From JACKHO01 sp041398745 (GTDB taxonomy: Bacteria; Planctomycetota; Planctomycetia; Planctomycetales; Planctomycetaceae), in the NCBI GenBank assembly GCA_041398745.1, contig JAWKUB010000003.1, forward strand, positions 930,001-994,000: a stretch of 64,000 bases of DNA, in the 5' to 3' direction. Positions 33,632 to 43,298 of the stretch are shown one piece after another; the first letter of the stretch is position 1, and every line of letters starts with the position of its first letter. A program made the position numbers and the translations under genes. The notes beneath the pieces are model-generated. The model ran no database searches, had not been told where the DNA came from, and saw only the letters and a list, made by a program, of their open reading frames with translations.

Positions 33632-34711
33632 TTATGCGGCGGCTGACTCGCTACCAGAGTCGGAAAGTGTTGCCAGTTGCGCCTGCAGGGCGTTGACCTG
33701 CTTCTGAAGTTGCTTGATTTGTTCAAACACCTGCGGCGCCTTCCGCAATGTGAGGAGGCGTCGAATTTCTTCTTTCTCAGGGCCAGCCGGAATACCGTGA
33801 TAGGTTTCGCCGCTGGGAACGTCGGTAATGACGCCCGCTTTTCCACCGAATGAAACCTGAGAACCAATCGTGACATGATCTGCGACGCCAACCTGACCAC
33901 CGGCACGAACGTAGTCGCCGGTCGTCACCGACCCCGCCAGTCCCACCTGTGAGGCAAACGCGTTATGCCGACCAACACGGCAGTTGTGGGCAATCATGAC
34001 GAGGTTGTCGAGCTTTGTTCCCTGACCAATGACGGTGGGCCCAATCATGCCACGGTCAACTGTGGTGCACGCACCAATTTCGACGTCGTTCTCGATAATC
34101 ACGTTGCCACGATGTGGAATTCGTTCGAACCGTCCGGCGACGAAGCGATAACCGAATCCATCAGCACCAATGACGGCGTTCGCGTGAATAATGACGCGCT
34201 CACTAAGTTGAACTCCCGGGTATAGAACCGCGTGAGGATGAATGACGCAGTTGTTACCAATGACAACGTCTTCGCCGATGACGGCGCCGGGCAGGATGAG
34301 ACAGTTCTCACCAATCTGCGCCCGGGCACCCACGCAGGCAGTAGGGTGAATGCAGGTGCCGCTGGCAATCCGGGCCGTTGGATCAACGTGTGCTTCAGAC
34401 GAAATTCCGACCGCAGTTTGCTTACGAACTGGGCGGAAAAGTTCCATGACTTGAATGAACGCCGCGAAGGGGTTGCCGACGATGAGCAGTGTGGCTTTAC
34501 ACTCGGGGAGGCGCTCGGCCAACTCCTCTGTGATGAGAACGGCCCCAGCCGCTGACTGGTCGGCTTTTTTCAGTTCTTTGGCCGACTCAAGAAACGTAAT
34601 GTGAGTCGCTTCGGCCTCGGTCAGTGGGGCGACGTCATCGATTTGTCGTTTACACTCTCCACGAACCTGTGCGTCTACTCGCTGAGCAATGTCTCGAATA
34701 CTAAGTTGCAT
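33632..34711 (-). CDS. lpxD: UDP-3-O-acylglucosamine N-acyltransferase
   Basis: 359 residues. An N-terminal uridine-binding domain (DDVAPLTEAEATHITFLE) is followed by a left-handed beta-helix of hexapeptide repeats from about residue 105 to 320 (GENCLILPGAVIGEDVVIG, VIIENDVEIGACTTVDRG). It contains GADGFGY, the usual LpxD acyl-binding part, and the catalytic His in LVMIAHNCRVG. The C-terminus is a coiled helix (EQIKQLQKQVNALQAQL). LpxD adds the second acyl chain to UDP-acyl-glucosamine. First gene of the lpxD-lpxI pair. This supports a lipid A-containing outer membrane. Confidence 0.95.
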   Translation of the reverse strand: MQLSIRDIAQRVDAQVRGECKRQIDDVAPLTEAEATHITFLESAKELKKADQSAAGAVLITEELAERLPECKATLLIVGNPFAAFIQVMELFRPVRKQTAVGISSEAHVDPTARIASGTCIHPTACVGARAQIGENCLILPGAVIGEDVVIGNNCVIHPHAVLYPGVQLSERVIIHANAVIGADGFGYRFVAGRFERIPHRGNVIIENDVEIGACTTVDRGMIGPTVIGQGTKLDNLVMIAHNCRVGRHNAFASQVGLAGSVTTGDYVRAGGQVGVADHVTIGSQVSFGGKAGVITDVPSGETYHGIPAGPEKEEIRRLLTLRKAPQVFEQIKQLQKQVNALQAQLATLSDSGSESAAA

Positions 34712-35023
34712 TTCCGGAAATCCTTTCCCCCAAAGGTCATGCGCCTTGCCGCCTCATCGTGAGTGTCCGGTCCGTGAGGGCGCACCGGTTCCTTTTAACT
34801 CAATTCCACAATTCGAAGCAACATGAGTCTCGGCGGCAACATGCGAGCCGATTCTGAGACACCGTCCCGTGACAGGTGTCGGCACTACTCGGACGGGAAA
34901 TTGTTCGTTATCCTACGTTTTCCTGAGGTAGTGCTCCCTCAGTGGAATCGCACCTGAGCCAGCAGGCCGGTGCTGACACAACAATTGAATTGAAAACACG
35001 TTACAACTCTCCTTGAGGACATC
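34712..35023. other. Divergent intergenic region between lpxD and acn
   Basis: 312 bases with no supported gene. CTGAGG facing CCTCAG near 34923-34942 could form a weak hairpin in the acn leader. Promoters for the two divergent genes must be here, but no clear -35/-10 pair was recognised. The acn ATG is preceded by TTGAGGACATC, a usable ribosome binding site. Confidence 0.35.
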
Positions 35024-37741
35024 ATGGCCGTTGCAAATCCGTTTGGAGCCGAAGCCAAGCTCGCCACGTCGAGTGGGGACTACACCATTCATCGCATCCA
35101 GAAGCTGGCCGAAATGGGGCTGGGGGACATGGATGCACTCCCCTTTTCGATTCGCGTCCTCGTCGAGTCCTGTCTTCGTAACTGTGATGATTTCATTGTT
35201 TCGCAGGACGACGTGAAAAACGTTGCCGCCTGGAATGCGGAAAACGTGGGGGAAGTTGAAATCCCGTTTATGCCGGGGCGCGTCGTCCTCCAGGATTTCA
35301 CCGGAGTTCCCGCCGTCGTCGATCTCGCGGCGCTTCGATCGGCCATGGTCCGCATGGGCGGCGATCCAACGAAAATCAATCCGCTCGTCCCTTGCGATCT
35401 CGTGGTGGACCACAGCGTTCAAGTGGACCGCTTTGCCTCGTTGACGGCCCTACAGGACAACCTCGATATCGAGTTTGATCGAAACATGGAACGTTACCAG
35501 TTCCTGAAGTGGGGCCAGCAGGCCCTCAAAAACTTCCGCGTCGTTCCTCCGGCGACCGGAATTGTGCACCAGGTGAATCTCGAATACCTCGCATCTGGCG
35601 TGTTGAGCAGCAATGGCACCGCCTACCCCGACTCGCTGGTCGGAACCGACTCGCACACCACTATGATCAACGGACTTGGCGTTGTTGGTTGGGGTGTTGG
35701 TGGTATCGAAGCCGAAGCGGTCATGCTGGGGCAACCCATTTACATGCTGCTCCCTGAAGTGGTCGGATTCAAGCTGAGTGGTGAACTCCCGCAGGGAGCG
35801 ACAGCGACCGACCTCGTGTTGACCGTCACACAAATGTTGCGGAAGCATGGTGTGGTTGGAAAGTTTGTTGAATTCTTCGGCCCTGGCCTCGACAAGATGT
35901 CGCTGGCCGATCGTGCAACTATCGCAAACATGGCTCCCGAATACGGGGCCACCATGGGCTTCTTCCCGGTCGATACCGAAACGCTGGCCTATATGCAGCG
36001 AACAGGACGTTCCGCCGAAGTCATCGACCTGTGCGAGCGTTATTACAAAGAACAGGGAATGTTCCGCACGGCCGATTCGCCGACTCCGAAATTCTCGTCG
36101 GTGCTGGAACTCGACATGGGAACGGTGGTGCCTTCGATGGCTGGCCCCAAGCGTCCGCAAGATCGAATTCTCGTCTCCGATATGCAAAAGCAATGGCATG
36201 TCGATTTGAGCAAAACCTTTGGCAAAACAGGTGCCGCGGCGGAAGCCGAATCAACAGCAGTGGCTGTTGCCGATCCGGGTGTCGACGGTGTGCCTGTCAC
36301 TAACAACGGCGACGAATTCCTGCTCAAGCACGGTGCCGTGGTTATTGCCGCCATCACCAGTTGCACGAACACGAGCAATCCCAGCGTCATGGTTGGTGCT
36401 GGCCTGCTGGCGAAGAAGGCCGCCGAACGTGGTCTCACCCGCAAGCCGTGGGTGAAAACCTCACTCGCTCCCGGTAGCCGTGTCGTCACCGATTACCTGA
36501 ACGCCGCAGGATTGACGGAATCGTTGAATGCACTCGGGTTCCACCTTGTTGGCTACGGCTGCACAACCTGTATTGGAAACAGCGGCCCGCTGCCCGAGCC
36601 CATTGCCAATGCCATTACGGAAAACGATTTGGTGGCAACCGCCGTTTTGTCTGGCAACCGGAACTTCGAAGGTCGCATCAGTCCACACGTCAAAGCGAAC
36701 TACCTCGCTTCGCCTCCGCTGGTTGTGGCCTACGCGATTGCAGGTACAACGGATATCGATTTGAACAATGATGCCTTGGGAACTGACTCCGACGGCAACC
36801 CGGTGTATCTGAAGGACATTTGGCCCTCACAGCAGGAAGTCGCAGATACGGTGAAGTCTGCCTTGACGCCGGAAATGTTCGTCAACGAGTACGCTAAGGC
36901 CGCTGATGGTCCCGCCGAATGGCAGGCCATTTCTGGAGCCAGTGGCGACTTGTTCACCTGGGACGAAAATAGCACCTATGTGCAGGAGCCACCGTTCTTC
37001 GTCGACATGCCGGCCGAGCCAAGTCCTATCGAGAGCATTACTGGCGCGAAGTGCCTCGTGTCGGTGGGGGATTCCACAACGACCGACCACATCAGCCCTG
37101 CGGGAGCCATCAAGAAAGATTCCCCTGCCGGTAAGTATCTGCAGGAGAATGGCGTCGAACCCTGGCAGTTCAACAGCTACGGCAGCCGTCGCGGTAATGA
37201 CCGTGTCATGACACGCGGAACGTTCGCCAACATTCGACTTCGCAACCTGCTGGCTCCGGGAACTGAAGGTGGCGTCACCACCTACCTGCCGACCGGCGAG
37301 CAGACATCCATTTACGAAGCGTCGATTCAGTACAAAGAGTCGGGAACGCCACTCGTTGTACTGGCCGGCAAAGAATACGGAACTGGCTCTTCCCGTGACT
37401 GGGCGGCCAAGGGAACGTATTTGCTCGGAGTGAAAGCGGTCATCGCGGAAAGCTTCGAACGCATCCACCGCAGCAACCTTGTCGGAATGGGTGTGTTGCC
37501 ACTCCAGTTCCGCGAAGGGGAATCACGTGAGTCGCTCGACCTGGACGGCACCGAGACGTTTGAAATCGCACTCGATGACCAACTCAAACCACGTCAGGCG
37601 GTCGAAGTGACGGCTAAGAAAGCCAATGGCGAAGAAGTCTACTTCGTGACCACCTGCCGCATTGATACCCCAGTCGAAGTTGTGTACTACCGCAATGGTG
37701 GAATTCTCCACACAGTGCTGCGTCAGTTGGCAAAGAACTAG
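35024..37741 (+). CDS. acnA: Aconitate hydratase A
   Basis: 905 residues, the expected length for AcnA/IRP-type aconitase. The [4Fe-4S] cysteines are C447 in TSCTNTSNPSVM and C513/C516 in YGCTTCIGNSGPLPEP. GTDSHTTMINGLGVVGWGVGG and the C-terminal swivel domain with GSSRDWAAKGTYLLGVKAVIAESFERIHRSNLVGMG (read in parts) complete the match. The reaction is interconversion of citrate and isocitrate in the TCA cycle. Single gene, with a palindromic repeat 12 bases after the stop. Confidence 0.96.
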   Translation: MAVANPFGAEAKLATSSGDYTIHRIQKLAEMGLGDMDALPFSIRVLVESCLRNCDDFIVSQDDVKNVAAWNAENVGEVEIPFMPGRVVLQDFTGVPAVVDLAALRSAMVRMGGDPTKINPLVPCDLVVDHSVQVDRFASLTALQDNLDIEFDRNMERYQFLKWGQQALKNFRVVPPATGIVHQVNLEYLASGVLSSNGTAYPDSLVGTDSHTTMINGLGVVGWGVGGIEAEAVMLGQPIYMLLPEVVGFKLSGELPQGATATDLVLTVTQMLRKHGVVGKFVEFFGPGLDKMSLADRATIANMAPEYGATMGFFPVDTETLAYMQRTGRSAEVIDLCERYYKEQGMFRTADSPTPKFSSVLELDMGTVVPSMAGPKRPQDRILVSDMQKQWHVDLSKTFGKTGAAAEAESTAVAVADPGVDGVPVTNNGDEFLLKHGAVVIAAITSCTNTSNPSVMVGAGLLAKKAAERGLTRKPWVKTSLAPGSRVVTDYLNAAGLTESLNALGFHLVGYGCTTCIGNSGPLPEPIANAITENDLVATAVLSGNRNFEGRISPHVKANYLASPPLVVAYAIAGTTDIDLNNDALGTDSDGNPVYLKDIWPSQQEVADTVKSALTPEMFVNEYAKAADGPAEWQAISGASGDLFTWDENSTYVQEPPFFVDMPAEPSPIESITGAKCLVSVGDSTTTDHISPAGAIKKDSPAGKYLQENGVEPWQFNSYGSRRGNDRVMTRGTFANIRLRNLLAPGTEGGVTTYLPTGEQTSIYEASIQYKESGTPLVVLAGKEYGTGSSRDWAAKGTYLLGVKAVIAESFERIHRSNLVGMGVLPLQFREGESRESLDLDGTETFEIALDDQLKPRQAVEVTAKKANGEEVYFVTTCRIDTPVEVVYYRNGGILHTVLRQLAKN

Positions 37742-37753
37742 TCGGATGGGTAG

Positions 37754-37773
37754 CACAGACATTCCTGTCTGTG
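37754..37773 (+). repeat. Palindromic repeat (CACAGACA family), copy 2
   Basis: CACAGACATTCCTGTCTGTG with GGATGGGTAG before and GCATCCC after, so outer arms GGATG/CATCC extend the palindrome. It begins 12 bases after the acn stop codon. Confidence 0.85.
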
Positions 37774-37818
37774 GCATCCCTTTGGCGCATCAGCGATTGA
37801 ATTTCGAAGGAGCGACCG

Positions 37819-38499
37819 TTGTCGTTACGGGTTTGTCTGTTTGATATCGATGGAACCCTGCTCACCTCTGGTGGAGCGGGGCAAGTCGGTATGGAGCGTG
37901 CCTTGAGCGAGGTATTTGGCATCACGAATCATGATGTCGATATTCCTGCGGCTGGCCGGACAGACCGGGCAATTACGGCCGACCTGTTTCGTCATCACGG
38001 TATAGATTTGCACGAAGCGAACATTGCCAGCTTTCTCGCTGCGTATGACCGGCACTTGCCCGATGCGCTCGCAACATGCCGCGGTCTGGTTTATCCGGGA
38101 ATTGAACCACTGCTCAATGAACTGAGCAATTTGTCCGGCGTTGTGTTGGGGTTGCTTACTGGCAACTACCGAGTCGGGGCCGATCATAAACTGCGGCACT
38201 ACAAACTGAATCAGCATTTTGGATTTGGCGGATTCGGCGATCATCACGAAAACCGGGATGATGTCGCACGGGCCGCGATGCAAAGTCTCCATGACACAGG
38301 CCATGGTGACGTGGACCTCGAACATGTCTGGGTCATTGGTGACACACCGGCAGACGTCCGGTGCGCTCGCGCGATTGGTGCGAAGGTGGTCGCTGTCGCG
38401 ACCGGGATTTTTTCTGCGGACGAACTTGAGCAGTCGAAACCCGACCATTTGTTCCAGGACTTCTCCAATTTCCAACAGTTCCTGGCACTTCTGGACTAA
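37819..38499 (+). CDS. HAD-superfamily hydrolase, phosphoglycolate phosphatase-like
   Basis: 226 residues from a TTG at 37819 (AAGGAG 6-11 bases upstream), giving MSLRVCLFDIDGTLLTSGGAG. The DxD motif uses D9 and D11. LLTGNYRVGADHKLRHY carries the motif II Thr, and WVIGDTPADVRCARAIGAKVVAVATG is motif IV with GDTPxD. A helical cap lies between motifs I and II. Such enzymes remove phosphate from small metabolites; phosphoglycolate is one candidate. Cytoplasmic. plsY follows after 14 bases, so the two are probably cotranscribed. Confidence 0.85.
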   Translation: MSLRVCLFDIDGTLLTSGGAGQVGMERALSEVFGITNHDVDIPAAGRTDRAITADLFRHHGIDLHEANIASFLAAYDRHLPDALATCRGLVYPGIEPLLNELSNLSGVVLGLLTGNYRVGADHKLRHYKLNQHFGFGGFGDHHENRDDVARAAMQSLHDTGHGDVDLEHVWVIGDTPADVRCARAIGAKVVAVATGIFSADELEQSKPDHLFQDFSNFQQFLALLD

Positions 38500-38513
38500 A
38501 GCGAGCGGCCCAC

Positions 38514-39191
38514 ATGCGTCCTGAGCTGCTGTTTCTTCTAGTCCTCGTCCTGGGTTATGGGGTGGGCTCCATTCCGTTTAGCCTGCTCATTGCCAAATGG
38601 GTTAAGGGGATCGATCTCCGTAAGGTGGGCAGCGGCAATGTGGGGGCCACCAACGTGGGACGCGCTATTGGCTGGAAGTGGGGAGTACTCGCGCTCCTGC
38701 TTGACGCACTCAAAGGATTGCTGCCCACAGCATTTCTCCCACAACTGTTACAGGGCCAGTCGACACCATTGGACACGCATCTCGCGGTGCTTGCAGGGGC
38801 GGCCGCCATTGCTGGCCACTTGTTTCCCGTCTGGCTCGGATTCCGTGGCGGCAAAGGAGTCGCGACGGCACTCGGTGTGATCCTGGTGCTTGCTCCCTGG
38901 GGAACACTGTGTGCCGCCATTGCATTTCTCATCCTGATAGGCATTACCCGAATTGTGTCCATTGGTTCGATAATGGCCGCGCTCTCATTTGCTGTCTTTG
39001 AGCTCGTGAGAGGCGGGAGAGAATTATGGTCTGCTGAAAACTGGAGCCTGGGCATATTCTCGGTCGTCGTACCTTTAGCAATCATTGTCATGCACCGCAG
39101 CAACATCCGGCGACTCCTGAGCGGCACTGAACCTGGCTTTGGTTCGCCCAAAGAACAGGAGTTAGTTGAGGATGGCAACTCACCTTCATAG
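38514..39191 (+). CDS. plsY: Acyl-phosphate glycerol-3-phosphate acyltransferase
   Basis: 225 residues with five or six membrane segments. The first has GYGVGSIPFSLLIAKWVKGID, then KVGSGNVGATNVGRAIG, the signature of PlsY with its G-S-G-N-x-G-A-T-N motif. HLFPVWLGFRGGKGVATALG is the second conserved loop. PlsY transfers an acyl group from acyl-phosphate to glycerol-3-phosphate at the inner membrane, the first step of phospholipid synthesis. The C-terminus is a short polar tail. Confidence 0.95.
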   Translation: MRPELLFLLVLVLGYGVGSIPFSLLIAKWVKGIDLRKVGSGNVGATNVGRAIGWKWGVLALLLDALKGLLPTAFLPQLLQGQSTPLDTHLAVLAGAAAIAGHLFPVWLGFRGGKGVATALGVILVLAPWGTLCAAIAFLILIGITRIVSIGSIMAALSFAVFELVRGGRELWSAENWSLGIFSVVVPLAIIVMHRSNIRRLLSGTEPGFGSPKEQELVEDGNSPS

Positions 39192-39364
39192 TTCCTTGCC
39201 GGGCGAGTGACTTCTCAAAACCGCACATTATCAAACCGTTTTGAGTTGTTGACACACAGGCTGACTATGGCGACACTCCAAAGTGTGCGTGAGGGGCTCG
39301 CTGTCCCGCGTGAACAAAGGTTGGGATGGAATCCGAAATGAGAAATCCGGAAAAAGGAAGAACG

Positions 39365-41041
39365 ATGCGTCGCATTCAGTTTTCGTTTTTGGCTCTTACC
39401 ATTGCCTGCGGAGCACTGGTTCCGTCGGCACTTGCTGAAGACTCACCGCTCGATTTCTTCCCGGAATCTACTGCGCTCGTCATTCGACTGAATGAGCCAG
39501 ATAAGACGATCGATAAGACTGCTGATTTTGTTGACGCCATCCAGCCTGGGACGGGACAGATTGTTGGCGCAGGAGCCGACCAGCTTGGCGAGGCCATTTC
39601 GAATCCCCAACTCGTGGGTGTCGACCATAGTCGCCCTTGGTATGTGGGTGTTGTTCTTTCAGAAGACGGCCCACCAGTCCCCATGTTCGTTATTCCGGCA
39701 ACCGAGCCGGAAGCATTTGTCGACGCTATTGACGAGCAAATGAACGCACAGGCGAAGGGTGACTGGGTCATTTATGTGGAGAAGCCAGCAGAGTTGCCAG
39801 AAGTCGGATTGACGAAAGTGACCTCCAAGCTGAATGGCGAAGCAGCGAAAGTGTTTGCAGGTGGTGACCTGAGTCTATTTGTGGATGTCGCCAAGCTGAC
39901 TGAAACCTACGAAGAACCCATTGAAGAATTGAAAGACAAAGTCAATGACGGAATGAATGCCCTGCAACTCAATGCTCCGCCGAACGTCGACGTGGGTGCC
40001 CTCATTCAAATGTATTCAGAGTTTGCCCATTACGGCTTCCGCATACTGGAAGATTCATCGCACCTTGCCATTGCCGTCAACATTGGTTCGGAGGGACTTC
40101 GGTTTGAGGACTACCTGGTCGTGAAGACTGGAAGTGCCTCGGACAAGTGGATTGCCGCACATCCTGCCGGGGAATTGCCGCTGTTGAAGAAGCTGCCCGA
40201 GGGACAGCATGCCTACTATGGCGTCTCTGGCATGACGAGCAGCATGATGCGATTCGGCATGAAGTACACGCAGAGTATGTTGAAGTCTGACAACGAAGAC
40301 TTTGACGCACTCATCGAAAAACTTGGAGAAGCCAAAATTGAAGGATTGGTCGGCTCCATGCGAATGGGGGGGACCAGTTTCATTTCCGGTACCGGTGTTT
40401 TCGAAGGAGAACTCGGCAACGACTTCAAAGACACCATGCGGAAACTTCAAGCAGTGGCCGGCGAATATGAAGTGAACGGCGTGAAGCAGACCATCGATGT
40501 ACAGCGCGATGCCGAGAAAGTTGGCGACAACTATGTCGACGTGGTTACCGTGAAGCAGGAAGTTGTTGACCCCAGTGTCGATCCCACCGGTATCCAGAAG
40601 AATGTTACCGAAAAGTTGTTTGGTGCAGATGGCATGCAAACACGCTCTCTCTACACCGAAAACCGTGTGGTTTCTACTGTCGGCTCGCTGGACGACCTGA
40701 AGGGAATGCTGGAAGAACTCGAAGGTGACGACAACAAGGCGCTGACGGAACGGCTTGAGCGACTCCCTTCGCCCGCCAATTTCATTGGTCTCATGGATTT
40801 GGCCGGGTTCTACGGCGAGATATTCAAAATCATTGGCTCAGCCGAAGGTTTACCGTTTGAGTTAGAGCCTTCATTGATCGACAACCTCAACATGCGGTCC
40901 TCATACGTGGGATTCGCTGCAGTTACTGAACCGCACGCAGCACGTTGCCGATTCGACGTGCCTGTTGAACAAGTTCAGAACTGTATAAAGTTGGGAACGG
41001 TCCTTTTCGTAACCATTCGCCAACAGCAGCAAGGATTCTAG
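39365..41041 (+). CDS. Secreted protein of unknown function
   Basis: 558 residues from the ATG at 39365, chosen because AAAAGGAAG stands just upstream and it then starts with a signal peptide (MRRIQFSFLALTIACGALVP, cleaved after SALA). Mature part: SPLDFFPESTALVIRLNEPDK, then alternating helices and strands, with no catalytic motif I recognise. Regular segments such as AGGDLSLFVDVAKLTETYEE and FYGEIFKIIGSAEG suggest two similar lobes. I know comparable unnamed secreted proteins in other planctomycetes. A palindromic repeat lies 10 bases past the stop codon. Likely periplasmic. Confidence 0.75.
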   Translation: MRRIQFSFLALTIACGALVPSALAEDSPLDFFPESTALVIRLNEPDKTIDKTADFVDAIQPGTGQIVGAGADQLGEAISNPQLVGVDHSRPWYVGVVLSEDGPPVPMFVIPATEPEAFVDAIDEQMNAQAKGDWVIYVEKPAELPEVGLTKVTSKLNGEAAKVFAGGDLSLFVDVAKLTETYEEPIEELKDKVNDGMNALQLNAPPNVDVGALIQMYSEFAHYGFRILEDSSHLAIAVNIGSEGLRFEDYLVVKTGSASDKWIAAHPAGELPLLKKLPEGQHAYYGVSGMTSSMMRFGMKYTQSMLKSDNEDFDALIEKLGEAKIEGLVGSMRMGGTSFISGTGVFEGELGNDFKDTMRKLQAVAGEYEVNGVKQTIDVQRDAEKVGDNYVDVVTVKQEVVDPSVDPTGIQKNVTEKLFGADGMQTRSLYTENRVVSTVGSLDDLKGMLEELEGDDNKALTERLERLPSPANFIGLMDLAGFYGEIFKIIGSAEGLPFELEPSLIDNLNMRSSYVGFAAVTEPHAARCRFDVPVEQVQNCIKLGTVLFVTIRQQQQGF

Positions 41042-41051
41042 AGGCGGGTGG

Positions 41052-41071
41052 CACAGACATTCCTGTCTGTG
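41052..41071 (+). repeat. Palindromic repeat (CACAGACA family), copy 3
   Basis: CACAGACATTCCTGTCTGTG with GGGTGG before it, identical in core to copy 2 and beginning 10 bases after a stop codon. Confidence 0.85.
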
Positions 41072-41170
41072 TTTCAGCCCGTCTCATTCGTTGTACACGA
41101 CGTTTTGAATCGTTTCGCTGCCTTGGAAATTTCATTGGTCTCCGCCGCTGGTTCGTCACTTTGAACCAGC

Positions 41171-42136
41171 ATGGTTTCTGTTATGCCCTCACTGTCAGTC
41201 CGCCTTGGTCGACTTCAGTTGTCGAATCCCATTCTCGTGGCGTCGGGAACCTTTGGTTACGCCCGCGAAATGAAAGAGTACGTCGACTTCTCTCAGCTTG
41301 GTGGCATTATTCCCAAGACCATCACGCAGGAACCAAGAATTGGAAATCCGCCGCCGCGGACCGTTGAGACATCAGCAGGCATGCTCAACTCGATTGGCCT
41401 CGACAACGATGGCCTCGAGGTGTTCATCGAAAAGCACATTCCCTATTTGCTTTCATTGCCAACCGCTGCCTTCGCCAACATTGCGGGGCGTGAAGTTGCA
41501 GAGTTTGCCCAAATGGCCGAACGGCTTGATGCTTGGTCGACGCCAAAACCGGAGGCCGGTTTGAATGCACTGGCCGGGTTGGAACTGAACATTTCCTGTC
41601 CGAATGTTTCCGGGGGAGTCGATTTTGGTACCAACCCTGACTCCGCTAGAAAGGTTGTTGCTGCCGTACGGAACTCAACGTCGTTGCCGGTAGTGGCGAA
41701 ACTCACTCCCAACATCACCAACATTGTTGAAATCGCTCAAGCCGCAAAAGAAGGCGGTGCCGATGCCGTTTCTCTCGTGAACACATTTCAGGGAATGGCC
41801 ATCAACTGGCGGACAAGGAAGCCCATTCTGGGACGCATTCTTGGCGGATTAAGTGGCCCGGCAATCAAGCCCCTCGCCCTGCGCTGTGTCTGGCAGGTTT
41901 CCCACGCAGTGGACATACCCATCATTGGAATTGGCGGAATTCAGTCCATTGACGACGTTATGGAGTTCCTGGTTGCCGGAGCAAGTGCCGTGCAAATCGG
42001 GACAGCCAATTTCTACAACCCAAAGCTCTCGGGCACCCTTGTCGAAGCTCTGCGTCGCATCATGATCGAAGAGGGTTGCCAGAGTCTGTCAGAACTCAGG
42101 CGATGCGAAGGGGTTAGAGCCGGACTCGTCGAATAA
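41171..42136 (+). CDS. pyrD: Dihydroorotate dehydrogenase, class 1B-type catalytic subunit
   Basis: 321 residues; ATG at 41171 or 41183 (MPSLSVRLGRLQLSNPILV). NPILVASGTFGYAREM opens the FMN-binding barrel. LELNISCPNVSGGVDFG carries the class 1B active-site region with its Cys, and IPIIGIGGIQSIDDVMEFL and GASAVQIGTANF bind phosphate of FMN. The reaction is oxidation of dihydroorotate to orotate in pyrimidine synthesis, normally with the electron-transfer subunit PyrK, which is not adjacent. Cytoplasmic. Confidence 0.92.
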   Translation: MVSVMPSLSVRLGRLQLSNPILVASGTFGYAREMKEYVDFSQLGGIIPKTITQEPRIGNPPPRTVETSAGMLNSIGLDNDGLEVFIEKHIPYLLSLPTAAFANIAGREVAEFAQMAERLDAWSTPKPEAGLNALAGLELNISCPNVSGGVDFGTNPDSARKVVAAVRNSTSLPVVAKLTPNITNIVEIAQAAKEGGADAVSLVNTFQGMAINWRTRKPILGRILGGLSGPAIKPLALRCVWQVSHAVDIPIIGIGGIQSIDDVMEFLVAGASAVQIGTANFYNPKLSGTLVEALRRIMIEEGCQSLSELRRCEGVRAGLVE

Positions 42137-42335
42137 GGCAAGCACGGCACGTAATTCGCTGAATTGTCATCACATGACAAATCGCTACTTGTCTCGACGC
42201 AAATTGCAGCAGTGGCAACAAGTCGCCCGGTCGTGATTGAACCTCGTGAGCCGGGAAGGTAAAGTCTTAACTGGAAACGGTCTTACATCAATTTCTTTAC
42301 GTTTTCTTTACATCGCGTGAGCGGAGTTCCAGTCC

Positions 42336-43283
42336 ATGTCCAAGTTCCTGGAAATGCTGAAGGGTGATCCCACCCAGGTCAGCATTATTGCTGGCACGGT
42401 TGTCGCCGTGCTCATTTTGCTCGTCATCAACTACGGTACACGCACGGGGATTATTGCCCGGGCGACGCTGAAGGAAATCGTGCGACAGCCGGTCTTCCTG
42501 CTGCTCGCTTTAATTGGCTCGGCCATCATCATGATTAACGTGGTCGTGCCGTTCTTCGCCTTTGAAGACGACACCCGCATGTTCATTGAGTGCGGTATCG
42601 CGACAGCTCAAATTAGCGCCCTCATCATGGCGGTGTGGACAGCGAGTACCAGTGTCGCAGAAGAAATCGAAGGCAAGACGGCCATGACGTTGCTCTCGAA
42701 ACCAGTGAATCGGCAGCAGTTCATACTCGGCAAGTACTTCGGCATTCTTCAGGCTGGCTGGCTCATTTTGTTTGTTGTCGGCGTCGTATTCTTCTGCTGC
42801 ACATATTTCAAATACGGCTATGACAGCGGGGAGCACGGCCAGTCGCCGCCGCCCATGTTCACTTATCCTCTCGAAGGTTCGATGAGTTGGCTGCCGTACC
42901 TCGTGCCGCAGCGGCTCGAAGTTTCGATGTCCATTCTTCCAGGGCTAACGCTGGTGGCCTTCGAAGTGGCCATTATGGCTGCCATTAGTGTGGCGATTTC
43001 CACTCGCTTCCCCATGCTGGTCAACATTCTGGCCTGCCTGTCCATTTTCGTTCTCGGACACCTCACTCCCCTGCTGGCAATTTCGGCGGTGCACCCCATC
43101 GTGGCGTTCGTGGCCAAACTGTTTGCCACGATTTGCCCGGTACTGGAGCACTTCAATATTCAGGGAAATATGGATGCGGTGAGGCCCGAGTACCTGGCCA
43201 ACGCGCTGTTGTACTGCTGCGCTTATTCCATTCTCATGCTGATGGCTGCCCTCATTTCCTTCGAGGACCGCGATCTGGCTTAG
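42336..43283 (+). CDS. ABC-2 type transporter permease
   Basis: 315 residues with six or seven hydrophobic segments. ATLKEIVRQPVFLLLALIGSAIIM is the typical N-terminal part of ABC-2 permeases. TSTSVAEEIEGKTAMTLLSKPVNRQQFILGKYFG is the intracellular loop usually facing the ATPase. Such permeases export lipids, polysaccharides or drugs. An ATP-binding gene is expected beside it; the next gene downstream is an ABC protein, but with a degraded nucleotide-binding domain. Spacing is 15 bases, so the two are likely cotranscribed. Confidence 0.87.
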   Translation: MSKFLEMLKGDPTQVSIIAGTVVAVLILLVINYGTRTGIIARATLKEIVRQPVFLLLALIGSAIIMINVVVPFFAFEDDTRMFIECGIATAQISALIMAVWTASTSVAEEIEGKTAMTLLSKPVNRQQFILGKYFGILQAGWLILFVVGVVFFCCTYFKYGYDSGEHGQSPPPMFTYPLEGSMSWLPYLVPQRLEVSMSILPGLTLVAFEVAIMAAISVAISTRFPMLVNILACLSIFVLGHLTPLLAISAVHPIVAFVAKLFATICPVLEHFNIQGNMDAVRPEYLANALLYCCAYSILMLMAALISFEDRDLA

Positions 43284-43298
43284 GCAAGAATCGACATC